Assembly (NCBI GenBank): GCA_964389575.1
Contig: CAYMFF010000067.1
Span: 1 to 15,420, forward strand
Origin: JAGNRR01 sp964389575
GTDB taxonomy: Bacteria > Bacteroidota > Bacteroidia > Chitinophagales > Chitinophagaceae
Reading direction: 5' to 3'
Length of the DNA stretch: 15,420 nt
Shown: positions 7,121 through 14,463 of the stretch, one piece after another
Numbering within the stretch: the stretch's first letter is position 1
Layout: each line of letters opens with the position of its first letter
Notes under the pieces: generated by a model
The model's database searches: none
What the model was told of the DNA's origin: nothing
What the model saw: only the letters and a program-made list of their open reading frames with translations
Made by a program: the position numbers and the translations under genes

Positions 7121-7128
7121 CAAATATA
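7121..7128 (-). promoter_or_regulatory. -7 promoter element for the two-gene membrane protein unit
   Basis: TATATTTG on the - strand is identical to the dnaN element and ends 11 nt before the ATG at 7109. It supports 7109 rather than an earlier start. No TTTG -33 box is seen at the standard distance. Confidence 0.55.
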
Positions 7129-7227
7129 AACCTAATGAACCAATCTAATAATTTATTGCTGATCAACAAATTGTTTCTGTAACTAAAATTACCCACGACA
7201 CATTACGCCCGACTCGTAACTACCATT

Positions 7228-7235
7228 TACCTTCG
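7228..7235 (+). promoter_or_regulatory. Possible -7 element for the Moco operon
   Basis: TACCTTCG differs from TAnnTTTG at one base and ends 5 nt before the ATG of the first operon gene. No -33 TTTG is visible. If it is used, the operon has essentially no leader, leaving no room for a Moco riboswitch. The rest of 7110-7240 shows no other obvious signal for the + strand. Confidence 0.35.
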
Positions 7236-7240
7236 CATGT

Positions 7241-8098
7241 ATGAAATTTTCAGTTATTGTCATCGTCTTGGCTAGCCTCATATTTTTTAGCACTTCTTGC
7301 AATCGAAATAATATTCATGAGAAAACAAATTGGGCTTCTTTCTTTGAAAAAAGAGGTATCGACTCAGCATCTTTTGAAATTTATGACAATACTCATGATC
7401 AAGTTTTTTATTACAATAAAGAACGAAACAGCAGACCTTTTTCGCCAGCCTCTACTTTTAAAATTGTGAATTCACTAATCGGGCTCGAGACTAATCTAGC
7501 CCCCGATATTGATTACATTATAAAATGGGATGGTATAAAGCGTTGGAACAAAAATTGGAATCAAGATCTTACTATGCAGCAAGCTTTCGATTATAGCGCA
7601 GTTCCCTATTATCAAGCACTCGCTCGAAAAATTGGGAAGGATACCATGCAAAGTTATCTAGACAGATTGCGCTATGGCAATAAAACGATTGGAGATTCCG
7701 TGGATCAATTTTGGCTCGATGGCAGTCTGAAAGTGACGCCGGATGAACAAGTTGGTTTTTTAAAAAGAATGTATTTTGACAAATTAGAACTCTCTAAAAG
7801 AAGCCAACGTTTGGTTCGTTCTCTTATGCTCAAAGAAAAAAACAAGGAATATAAACTATCGTACAAAACAGGAACCAACAAAAGTGAAAACGGATACGTT
7901 TGTCAGCTAGTTGGTTACTTAGAAAAAGTAGAATACCAAAAAAATGTAGAGACGAAAAAAGACGAAACAAATTATCGTCCATACTTTTTTGCCATGAATT
8001 TTGAAACGAAAAGCCAAGAAGTAGATTTTGCTGAGCTAGTAAAAACGCGTGTTGAAATAACCAAAGAAATATTCAGAGATTTAGAAATAATCAAATAA
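7241..8098 (+). CDS. Class D (OXA-type) beta-lactamase family lipoprotein
   Basis: The 285-residue protein belongs to the serine beta-lactamase/penicillin-binding superfamily, class D. A lipoprotein signal ends FFSTSC, so C20 would be lipidated. Class D motifs are all present: STFK at 71-74 (nucleophile S71 and the lysine that is carbamylated in OXA enzymes, K74), SAV at 119-121, YGN at 145-147, FWLDGSLKVTP with W158, and KTG at 209-211. The segment IKWDGIKRWNKNWNQDLT also fits the family. After KTG the sequence GYVCQLVGYLE replaces the usual IGWWVGW type, and about 15 extra residues (near 230-246) precede the YFFAMNF strand. It is the first gene of the Moco operon, with its stop overlapping the moeA start (TAATG). 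It could be a true beta-lactamase or a cell-wall enzyme; activity on drugs cannot be told from sequence. Confidence 0.9.
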   Translation: MKFSVIVIVLASLIFFSTSCNRNNIHEKTNWASFFEKRGIDSASFEIYDNTHDQVFYYNKERNSRPFSPASTFKIVNSLIGLETNLAPDIDYIIKWDGIKRWNKNWNQDLTMQQAFDYSAVPYYQALARKIGKDTMQSYLDRLRYGNKTIGDSVDQFWLDGSLKVTPDEQVGFLKRMYFDKLELSKRSQRLVRSLMLKEKNKEYKLSYKTGTNKSENGYVCQLVGYLEKVEYQKNVETKKDETNYRPYFFAMNFETKSQEVDFAELVKTRVEITKEIFRDLEIIK

Positions 8099-9276
8099 TG
8101 ATATCAGTACACGAAGCCAGAGCCTTATTAAAAGAACATTGTCAAGATTTTGGCACTGAAAGTGTTTCACTTTACAAAGCATTAGGTCGCTTTAGCGCAG
8201 AAGATATTATGGCGCCCATGGATATGCCCAGTTTTGCACAAAGCGCGATGGACGGTTATGCGCTTCGTTTTGAAGACGTTGAAAAAAATATTCCACTTTA
8301 TAATGAAGGAGAAATTCAAGCGGGTGACACGCTGCTTTCAGCAGTAGATCCAGAGCATTGTATTCAAATTTTTACAGGTGCTCTCATCCCGCCTGGGGTA
8401 GATACCGTGGTAATGCAGGAGCGAATTGAAATAGATGGGAAAAACATTTTGGTGAAAGATGAAAATCTAAAACTAGGCGCCAATATCCGCCCCAAAGGTT
8501 CTCAAAGTAAGCAAGGTGATATTATTCTAAAAAAAGGTGATCAGCTTAACCCTTCCACTTGTGGTATGCTGGCTAGTTTTGGTATCGACAAAATAGCAGT
8601 TTACCGCAGACCAACGATTGATATTTTGGTAACGGGTGATGAGCTAAAAGGAGCTCAAGAAAATATAAAAGACGGTCAGATTTATGAGAGTAACTCATTT
8701 GCTCTAAAAACAGCATTAAATGCATTGCAATTTGATGATATCCGCATTCGCAAAGCAGCTGACCTTGAGCAAGATACCTTTCAAAAAATAGCCGACGGTT
8801 TAAAAGCTGATGTGCTTATTATAACTGGTGGCATCTCTGTTGGGAAATATGATTTAGTAGCATCGGCATTAAATAAAAATGGGGTTCAGAAAATTTTTCA
8901 TAAAGTAAATCAGAAACCTGGCAAGCCACTTTACTTTGGGAAAAAGGATAATACAATCGTATTGGGTCTGCCAGGTAATCCCGGCTCTGTAATGAATTGT
9001 TTTTACATTTTTGTTCGTCATGCACTGGCTTGGGCCATGGGTTCCAATACTCAAAGTAAAAGTACCTTACGCCTAAAACTACAAGAAGATCTCAATAAGA
9101 AAAACAATAAAACGTTCTTCATAAAAGGTAAAATGCAGGGGGATACTGTAGAAATTTTAGACGGCCAAGAATCGTATAAAATGAATGCATTTGCCAAAGC
9201 AAACTGCCTAGTTGAAATCTCAGAAGAAAAACAACTCATGTATAAAGGCGAACTCGTTGACGTGCATATAATTTAA
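8098..9276 (+). CDS. moeA: Molybdopterin molybdenumtransferase MoeA
   Basis: MoeA inserts molybdenum from molybdate into adenylylated molybdopterin to form active Moco, in the cytosol. The 392-residue protein shows the four-domain family layout. QSAMDGYA (48-55) and the IFTGALIPPG segment (91-100) are in the N-terminal part. The MoaB-like domain follows, with VTGDEL (178-183) and ITGGISVGKYD (242-252, including the conserved Asp). KPGKPLYFG (273-281) and GLPGNP (290-295) come next, then a C-terminal beta-barrel domain. The ATG shares its first base with the stop of the beta-lactamase-like gene, so translation is probably coupled. The TauE/SafE permease gene follows after 3 nt. Nothing appears broken. 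Confidence 0.96.
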   Translation: MISVHEARALLKEHCQDFGTESVSLYKALGRFSAEDIMAPMDMPSFAQSAMDGYALRFEDVEKNIPLYNEGEIQAGDTLLSAVDPEHCIQIFTGALIPPGVDTVVMQERIEIDGKNILVKDENLKLGANIRPKGSQSKQGDIILKKGDQLNPSTCGMLASFGIDKIAVYRRPTIDILVTGDELKGAQENIKDGQIYESNSFALKTALNALQFDDIRIRKAADLEQDTFQKIADGLKADVLIITGGISVGKYDLVASALNKNGVQKIFHKVNQKPGKPLYFGKKDNTIVLGLPGNPGSVMNCFYIFVRHALAWAMGSNTQSKSTLRLKLQEDLNKKNNKTFFIKGKMQGDTVEILDGQESYKMNAFAKANCLVEISEEKQLMYKGELVDVHII

Positions 9277-9279
9277 AAA

Positions 9280-10041
9280 ATGCAAGAATTCCTTTTCTTT
9301 TGTTGCCTACCGATAGTCGCGTTTTTATATGCCACAGTCGGTCATGGTGGTGCAAGTGGATACCTAGCCCTGCTTAGTATATTTTCATTTTCACTGATAG
9401 AACCGCAGGCCGGATCATTTAGTGCATCGCAAATTAAAACTATTGCACTTACGCTCAATTTATTTGTCGCAGGAATATCATTTTTCCAATATTTCCGGGC
9501 TGGCTATTTTGATAAAAAATTATTTCTTTGGTTGTCTCTTGGCTCCGTTCCCATGGCCTTTTGGGGAGGATCTATTCAACTAGAAACTAAAATCTATTTT
9601 TATGCATTAGCCTTGTTTCTACTTCTAGCAGGAATTCGTCTTCTAACTCACAAGAAGAAAAAACAAGTTTCAGAAACGAAGCTCTACTCCATTCCATTGG
9701 TATTAATAGTTGGAGCTAGCATCGGATTTGTGGCCGGTTTGCTTGGCATTGGTGGTGGTATTATTTTATCACCATTAATTCTTTTATTCGGATGGAGCAA
9801 AATCAAAACAACAGCTGGGATTAGCGCCTTATTCATTTTCGTCAATTCGCTGGCTGGTTTGGGCGGTCAATTTTCATATGGCCTGGATTACCCTAGTACC
9901 ATGCCGCTGATTATAGTTTTAGTAATTTTGGGTGGAATATTGGGATCATATTTAGGAGCCAAAAAACTATCGGCTTCCCGTGTTAAACAATTACTCGCTT
10001 TTGTTTTATTACTCGCTTCAATAAAAATATTTCTGAGCTAA
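9280..10041 (+). CDS. TSUP (TauE/SafE) family membrane permease
   Basis: The 253-residue protein is an integral membrane transporter of the TSUP family, whose studied members move sulfite, sulfoacetate and other sulfur-containing anions. The family's two-fold internal repeat is visible: VGHGGASGYLA at 20-30 and GLLGIGGGIILSPLIL at 153-168, each in the first helix of its half. I estimate seven or eight hydrophobic helices, with a basic loop (HKKKKQ) around residue 125 between the halves. It sits 3 nt after moeA and its stop overlaps the mobA ATG by 1 nt, so it is made together with the cofactor enzymes. The substrate is not known; sulfite linked to a Moco-dependent sulfite oxidase, or an oxyanion such as molybdate, are inferences. 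Confidence 0.88.
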   Translation: MQEFLFFCCLPIVAFLYATVGHGGASGYLALLSIFSFSLIEPQAGSFSASQIKTIALTLNLFVAGISFFQYFRAGYFDKKLFLWLSLGSVPMAFWGGSIQLETKIYFYALALFLLLAGIRLLTHKKKKQVSETKLYSIPLVLIVGASIGFVAGLLGIGGGIILSPLILLFGWSKIKTTAGISALFIFVNSLAGLGGQFSYGLDYPSTMPLIIVLVILGGILGSYLGAKKLSASRVKQLLAFVLLLASIKIFLS

Positions 10042-10601
10042 TGCAGTACACAATTTACATATTAGCTGACGGTAAAAGTTCACGTATGGGTGAGGACAAA
10101 GGACTGATAAAAATCAATGGTATAGAAATGATTGCGCACTGCGTTGAATTCTTGAGACCCCTTCAGCAAGAAATTGTAATTGTTAGCTCAAATAATAAAT
10201 ACAAAAAATTCTCAGACAAAATAATTGGTGATACTGTCAAAAATCAAGGTCCTGCTCAAGGAATCGTAACTGCTTTAGAAGACAGTAAAACAACTAACAA
10301 CTTAATAGTCAGTTGCGATATGCCATTGTTTGATCATTCCTTTATGAGTTCTTTCGTTGAACAATCAGCTGGCTCTACTATTTGTTGTTTTGAAGATGAC
10401 TATTTATTTCCTTTTCCAGGATGGTATTCTAAAACGATTTTATCAAAGTGGACATCGGAATTAGAAAAAGGAAACCATAAAATGCAAACTTTGATAAAAC
10501 AGTTTGATTATAAAACATTGCCAATCAAGCAACATGAATTATTTTTAAACGTCAATACAACTGAAGACCTTCAAGAAGCAGAAAAAATATTAAAATGCTA
10601 A
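10041..10601 (+). CDS. mobA: Molybdenum cofactor guanylyltransferase MobA
   Basis: MobA-type enzymes attach GMP from GTP to Moco, giving the dinucleotide form used by DMSO reductase-type enzymes. The 186-residue protein has the nucleotidyltransferase fold: an N-terminal loop LADGKSSRMGEDKG (8-21), GPAQGI (70-75), CDMP (92-95) with the metal-binding Asp, and NVNTTEDL (170-177). The loop normally reads LAGG; here the second glycine is Asp (D10, codon GAC versus GGC), in a loop that contacts the nucleotide. The rest of the signature is intact. It overlaps the permease gene by 1 nt and moaD by 7 nt. It could use CTP or another nucleotide rather than GTP; sequence alone does not settle this. Confidence 0.9.
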   Translation: MQYTIYILADGKSSRMGEDKGLIKINGIEMIAHCVEFLRPLQQEIVIVSSNNKYKKFSDKIIGDTVKNQGPAQGIVTALEDSKTTNNLIVSCDMPLFDHSFMSSFVEQSAGSTICCFEDDYLFPFPGWYSKTILSKWTSELEKGNHKMQTLIKQFDYKTLPIKQHELFLNVNTTEDLQEAEKILKC

Positions 10602-10822
10602 GTGTACTTTATTTCGGACCGATTCAATCGATTACTTCGCTCTCTAAGGAGCAACTGTCTTTAGTAACTAACTTAGGGGAACTGAACGAATTGCTTTGTA
10701 CGAAATATCCAAAACTAAAAGATGCTCATTATGTTTTTTCGGTTAATCAAAAAATTTGTGAAACGGCGCAATTAAAAGAAAATGATGAGGTTGCTTTATT
10801 GCCACCTTTCTCGGGAGGATAA
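10595..10822 (+). CDS. moaD: Molybdopterin synthase sulfur carrier subunit MoaD
   Basis: MoaD is the small ubiquitin-like subunit of molybdopterin synthase. Its C-terminal glycine is adenylylated by MoeB, converted to a thiocarboxylate and used to sulfurate precursor Z (cPMP). The 75-residue product begins MLSVLYFG and ends in the required double glycine (PPFSGG). The strand-loop NEVALLPPFSGG type ending, here NDEVALLPPFSGG, is diagnostic. Its ATG lies within the end of mobA (7-nt overlap), and the MoeB-type gene starts 2 nt after its stop, keeping carrier and activating enzyme adjacent. Identification is firm. Confidence 0.93.
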   Translation: MLSVLYFGPIQSITSLSKEQLSLVTNLGELNELLCTKYPKLKDAHYVFSVNQKICETAQLKENDEVALLPPFSGG

Positions 10823-10824
10823 TT

Positions 10825-11613
10825 ATGAACTTAGAATTCATTACTCGATATCAACGACAAATACAGTTGCAATCTATCGGATTGGAAGGTCAACAAATGC
10901 TGGCTAATGCAAAAGTTTTAATCGTTGGCATGGGCGGCTTGGGTTGTCCTGCAGCACAATATTTGACCGGTGCCGGTATTGGCAAAATAGGATTAGTTGA
11001 TGGCGACAAAGTGGCCTTACATAATTTACATAGACAAATTTTATACTCAACGAATGATATCGAAAAAAGCAAAGTTCTTGTAGCAAAAGAAAAACTGAAC
11101 GCGCTAAATCCTAATGTTGAGATTCAATGTTATAATGAATTTATTGGCCAAAAAAATGTATTTGAAATTGCAGATGACTATGATATTATTTTGGATGGAA
11201 GTGACCGTTTTGAAACACGTTATCTTTTGGATAATTATTGCACGCTTACAAATAAAGTTTATGTTTATGGATCGGTATTTGAATATGAAGGACAAGTAGC
11301 TCTTTTTAATTACGAACGAAATAAGATTTCTTATCAATCTATCTTCCCAAAAGCGCCAAAGCAAAGCAATGTTCCTACATGCAGTGAAAATGGCATTTTG
11401 GGTTTTTTACCTAGTATCATGGGAAGTATGCAAGCGCTCGAAGTGGTGAAACATATTGGTGGCTTACGAGATAATGAAAACTTTGAATTAATCCATTACA
11501 ACGGTCTGAATCAAGAAATTTATAAAACAGGCGCTACTGTAAATTCTAATTTCATGCCACCTCATTCCAAAGAAGACATTCTATCATTTGATTATGATGT
11601 ATTTTGCAGTTAA
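10825..11613 (+). CDS. moeB: MoeB/ThiF/HesA family sulfur carrier adenylyltransferase
   Basis: This E1-like enzyme would adenylylate the C-terminal glycine of MoaD using ATP. In the 262 residues the motifs are: RYQRQIQL near the start, the nucleotide-binding GMGGLGCPAA (35-44), VDGDKVALHNLHRQ (58-71), DGSDRF (124-129, metal-binding Asp), YEGQVALF (154-161) and TCSENG (185-190). Where MoeB normally has a CxxC zinc pair before the crossover segment, this protein has S169-Y-Q-S172. The second CxxC near the C-terminus is also absent, so the structural zinc appears lost. No rhodanese domain is fused. Its position between moaD and moaE argues for a role in Moco rather than thiamine synthesis. The stop overlaps the moaE ATG by 1 nt; the only Shine-Dalgarno-like GGGAGG in the operon precedes its ATG but is also the GG codons of moaD. 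Confidence 0.9.
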   Translation: MNLEFITRYQRQIQLQSIGLEGQQMLANAKVLIVGMGGLGCPAAQYLTGAGIGKIGLVDGDKVALHNLHRQILYSTNDIEKSKVLVAKEKLNALNPNVEIQCYNEFIGQKNVFEIADDYDIILDGSDRFETRYLLDNYCTLTNKVYVYGSVFEYEGQVALFNYERNKISYQSIFPKAPKQSNVPTCSENGILGFLPSIMGSMQALEVVKHIGGLRDNENFELIHYNGLNQEIYKTGATVNSNFMPPHSKEDILSFDYDVFCS

Positions 11614-12041
11614 TGGCGAAAACAATTTTTGTAAAAGGAGCTATCTCGGCAGAATTTATTGGTAATAGTATTGCCAAACACCAAAGCAAAACAAGCATAG
11701 GTGCTCACCAGCTATTCTTAGGTCAAGTGCGGGCTGATGAAATAGATGGCACAGCCGTTGAGGCAATAGAATATACCAGTTACGAGGACATGGCTAATGA
11801 GAAAATGCTTGAAATTCGTGAAGATATCTTCGCCAATAACAGTATCACATGTATGCATGTATATCACAGTTTAGGACAAGTAAAAACAGGTGAAATTTGT
11901 TTATTCGTTTTTGTGTCTTCACCGCACAGAGCCGAAAGTCAGGAAGTTTGTAAAGAACTGGTCGAACGAGTAAAAAAAGACTTACCGATTTGGGGGAAGG
12001 AGTTGACAGCGGAGAATGAACAATGGAAAGTGAATCAATAA
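11613..12041 (+). CDS. moaE: Molybdopterin synthase catalytic subunit MoaE
   Basis: MoaE is the large subunit of molybdopterin synthase; it binds cPMP and receives sulfur from the MoaD thiocarboxylate. I start it at the ATG at 11613 (MAKTIFVKGAIS, 142 residues), which forms a TAATG overlap with the preceding gene; an upstream in-frame TTG would add three residues and is less likely. FLGQVRA, the EYTSYEDMA block, HSLGQVKTGE and SPHRAESQEVC are family features. The lysines of RVKKDLPIWGKE correspond to the catalytic region, which usually reads KxxxPIWKKE. Two small departures are HSLG in place of HRxG and WGKE in place of WKKE. The lysine closest to the Glu is kept. The moaCB gene follows after 1 nt. 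Confidence 0.93.
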   Translation: MAKTIFVKGAISAEFIGNSIAKHQSKTSIGAHQLFLGQVRADEIDGTAVEAIEYTSYEDMANEKMLEIREDIFANNSITCMHVYHSLGQVKTGEICLFVFVSSPHRAESQEVCKELVERVKKDLPIWGKELTAENEQWKVNQ

Positions 12042-12042
12042 T

Positions 12043-12957
12043 ATGGTAGACATAACCCACAAATCAAATACAAAACGAACGGCCATTGCACAAGCAATTG
12101 TTCATGCTAGTTCTAAAGAGACTATTCTTGCTATAAAAGATAATAAAGTTCCCAAAGGAAACGTGCTAGATTTTGCAAGAGCAGCAGCCTTACTGGCTGT
12201 AAAAAACACAAGCAATAGCATACCCGACTGTCACCCTTTACCGATCGAACATTGTACGGTGGATTACGAATTAACCGAAACGGACATTATCATAAAATTA
12301 ACCGTGGAAACCATTTACAAAACAGGCGTAGAAGTTGAGGCTATGCACGGTGCAATGATTGCATCATTGACGTTATATGATATGCTCAAGCCAATTGACA
12401 AAGAACTCATAATAGGAGATATGAAATTGCTGGAAAAGAAAGGTGGCAAAAGTTCGTTTAAAGATCAAGTTGGAGAAAATGTAAAAACAAAAATTATAGT
12501 TTGTAGTGATTCTGTTTCGGCTGGAAAAAAAGAAGATCGAGCTGGAAAAGCGATTGCGGATAAATTACAGCAATACTCTATAGTGGCCAATCAGGAAATA
12601 ATTCCGGACGACCCAGTTCAAATAAAAACAAAAATTGAAGAAGCGAAAGAACAACAAGTAGATTTGTTACTTTTCACAGGTGGCACAGGGCTCTCTCCAA
12701 GAGATGTAACTCCTGAAACGATATTGCCCTTATTCGATAGAGAAATTCCAGGGCTAATGGAAGCAGCCAGAAGCTACGGACAAGACAGAACACATTACGC
12801 TATGTTGTCGCGGGGTGTTGCTGGAATGATTGGAGACATGCTCGTAATTACTTTGCCCGGTTCAACTAAGGGAGCCGCCGAAAGTATGGATGCGTTATTC
12901 CCGTATGTATTACATATTTTTAAAGTAGCGCAAGGATTTAGACATGATAAGAAGTAA
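12043..12957 (+). CDS. moaCB: Bifunctional MoaC-MoaB fusion: cPMP synthase and molybdopterin adenylyltransferase
   Basis: The 304-residue protein joins two Moco enzymes. Residues 1-139 are MoaC, which converts the MoaA product to cPMP. It starts MVDITHKSNTKRTAIA and has KGNVLDFARAA (38-48), DCHPLP (62-67), GVEVEAMHGA (95-104), YDMLKPIDK with the conserved Asp/Lys pair D113/K116, and KKGGKSS (132-138). Residues 146-304 are a MoaB/MogA domain, which adenylylates molybdopterin before Mo insertion by MoeA. It has SDSVSAGKKEDRAG, TGGTGLSPRDVTPE (212-225), EIPGLMEAAR (234-243) and LPGSTKGAAE (271-280). No frameshift is needed; the two halves read through. It is the last gene of the operon. MoaA, its metabolic partner, is not encoded in the window. 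Confidence 0.95.
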   Translation: MVDITHKSNTKRTAIAQAIVHASSKETILAIKDNKVPKGNVLDFARAAALLAVKNTSNSIPDCHPLPIEHCTVDYELTETDIIIKLTVETIYKTGVEVEAMHGAMIASLTLYDMLKPIDKELIIGDMKLLEKKGGKSSFKDQVGENVKTKIIVCSDSVSAGKKEDRAGKAIADKLQQYSIVANQEIIPDDPVQIKTKIEEAKEQQVDLLLFTGGTGLSPRDVTPETILPLFDREIPGLMEAARSYGQDRTHYAMLSRGVAGMIGDMLVITLPGSTKGAAESMDALFPYVLHIFKVAQGFRHDKK

Positions 12958-12988
12958 TTGTTTTTTTGATTGAATACTTAAACAATTA
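12955..12988. terminator. Possible AT-rich terminator hairpin after moaCB
   Basis: TAATTGTTT (12955-12963) and AAACAATTA (12980-12988) are perfect 9-bp inverted arms around a 16-nt loop, in the 38-nt gap between the convergent moaCB and Ig-like lipoprotein genes. The arm includes the moaCB stop codon. Placement suits a two-way terminator, but the stem is nearly all A-T and no clean T-run follows, so support is modest. Confidence 0.35.
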
Positions 12989-12995
12989 ATCTAAA

Positions 12996-14411
12996 CTATT
13001 TACCCATTCTTTTTTTCTTACTATTCTTGATCCAATCAATTTTATTTTCCCAATTGGGCTTCAGACGGATTGTCTTATTGAGTTCCAAGGTAGTTTCAGG
13101 TTGTTGCAAATTAGACAAATCGCCACTGTCCCATTTTCCATTGTTATTCTTATCATAGCGCAATCGTAATTTATAAGAACTTGGTTTTAGAAATTCAAAC
13201 TTTATGGGTTTTTTAATTTCAGCAGAACGCTTCAATTCTTTTTCACCCTCATACAATAAGATAGTCGCACCGTCTTCATAGAAAGCCGAATCTACCTGAA
13301 CCACAATAGAACCATAATCTTCTTTTCCCATGGTTCGGAATGCAATGGTATCAGCTTTTGAAGCAACTCCTGTTGTATCTTTTATAAATCCTTTTTGTAG
13401 GATAATGGAATAAGAGGAACCCAATTCCCAATGCGGTACAATTGTTATAATTCCTAACGAATCATCATAATCACTGGTCATACTTAAATCCAAAACATCA
13501 TTCTCATAGAACCTAATTTTGTCTTTATTTATAATCCCCGGTTGATCTCCCAATAAGATTTTTAAAGAATCTTGATAATCTATTTTTTCACCACTTTTAA
13601 TATTAGGCGAAAAAACAAAAGCTTGTGTTCCAGTTGCGACGGCCAATCTCTTCCTTGTTTTCAACTTACTCGTATCTTTCATTTTATCTTCAACGAAAGA
13701 ATATAATACTAAGGCCGAGTCCTTTTTTGAAACATCTATTGTTTCTAAACGAAAGGCAATTTTCTCACCGATAGCATCATACACATAATTGCTATTTTTA
13801 TCTTGCAGCGCTGTGAGTTTAAATTTTTTATTGGGCAATCCTTGAAAAGCAAAGCTTCCATTACTCGCCTTGGTCACATAAAGCGGACGCTCTTTTAGTA
13901 ACGAACTATCTGGCGTTGAAGCTGGATATAACATAACCAATCCTGAATCTCCACGACCTGTTTGAGCATCAAAAATATTTCCATTTAAGGTCAAGGAATC
14001 AAAATACGAACCAGTACTAAACATAATGGAAAAACCACTTAGCTGATTGTTCTCACGAACATCACGAATAGCGTTGCCAAAATCAATATGATAGGTTGTA
14101 TTTTTTTCTAGTAAAGAGTCAGGTAGTTCTACAATCAAACTTTTCTTCTTCACTTTTACTTTAGGTTGCTGTTTCGTAAGCGGACTAATCTGAAAGTTCT
14201 TTTGAAGATTATCTAACGTAATGTATTCATCAAAATCAATTACTAGTTTACCACCACTAAAATTGGTTAAAGAATCTACCGACTTTTTATTCAACAATTT
14301 GGGAGCCTCCTTGTCTCGTGGTCCACCTTGCGGTGTACCGATATTGGCGCACGATGCAAAAAAGAGCATGAACCCCAACAAAGCATATGTTCCAATTTTT
14401 TTCAACGGCAC
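12996..14411 (-). CDS. Ig-like domain-containing surface lipoprotein
   Basis: The 471-residue product belongs to a family of large lipoproteins widespread in Bacteroidota, of unknown precise role. The signal peptide ends FFASC (C21 lipidated) and is followed by the typical NIGTPQGGPRDKEAPKLL segment. Residues 33-135 form an SbsA-type Ig-like (Big_5) domain with IDFDEYI and FGNAIRDVRENN. A beta-sandwich region follows, with a first calcium-loop-like motif DKNSNYVYD (204-212). A second similar loop, DKNNNGKWDSGD (420-431), lies near the C-terminus. The start codon is GTG at 14411; a TTG two codons later would give MKKIGTYALLGF, an equally good signal peptide. It lies 52 nt after the reductase gene. 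A structural or surface-binding role is inference. Confidence 0.88.
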   Translation of the reverse strand: MPLKKIGTYALLGFMLFFASCANIGTPQGGPRDKEAPKLLNKKSVDSLTNFSGGKLVIDFDEYITLDNLQKNFQISPLTKQQPKVKVKKKSLIVELPDSLLEKNTTYHIDFGNAIRDVRENNQLSGFSIMFSTGSYFDSLTLNGNIFDAQTGRGDSGLVMLYPASTPDSSLLKERPLYVTKASNGSFAFQGLPNKKFKLTALQDKNSNYVYDAIGEKIAFRLETIDVSKKDSALVLYSFVEDKMKDTSKLKTRKRLAVATGTQAFVFSPNIKSGEKIDYQDSLKILLGDQPGIINKDKIRFYENDVLDLSMTSDYDDSLGIITIVPHWELGSSYSIILQKGFIKDTTGVASKADTIAFRTMGKEDYGSIVVQVDSAFYEDGATILLYEGEKELKRSAEIKKPIKFEFLKPSSYKLRLRYDKNNNGKWDSGDLSNLQQPETTLELNKTIRLKPNWENKIDWIKNSKKKRMGK

Positions 14412-14463
14412 AAAGATGAAGGAAATGTTCCGAAGTATTGCTAATGATTATCTAAAATCAAGA

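Noticed and set aside
7110..7196. N-terminal extension of the 255-residue membrane protein to an ATG at 7196.
   Set aside because: The extension contains a TATATTTG promoter box ending 11 nt before the ATG at 7109, and only the shorter start aligns with the related 82-residue protein.
10810..10824. Shine-Dalgarno-like GGGAGG before the moeB-type gene.
   Set aside because: These bases are the Ser-Gly-Gly codons required at the end of MoaD, so they need no separate explanation in a phylum that rarely uses this signal.
11604..11612. Alternative TTG start for moaE three codons upstream.
   Set aside because: The ATG at 11613 gives the TAATG junction seen elsewhere in the operon and a normal MoaE N-terminus.
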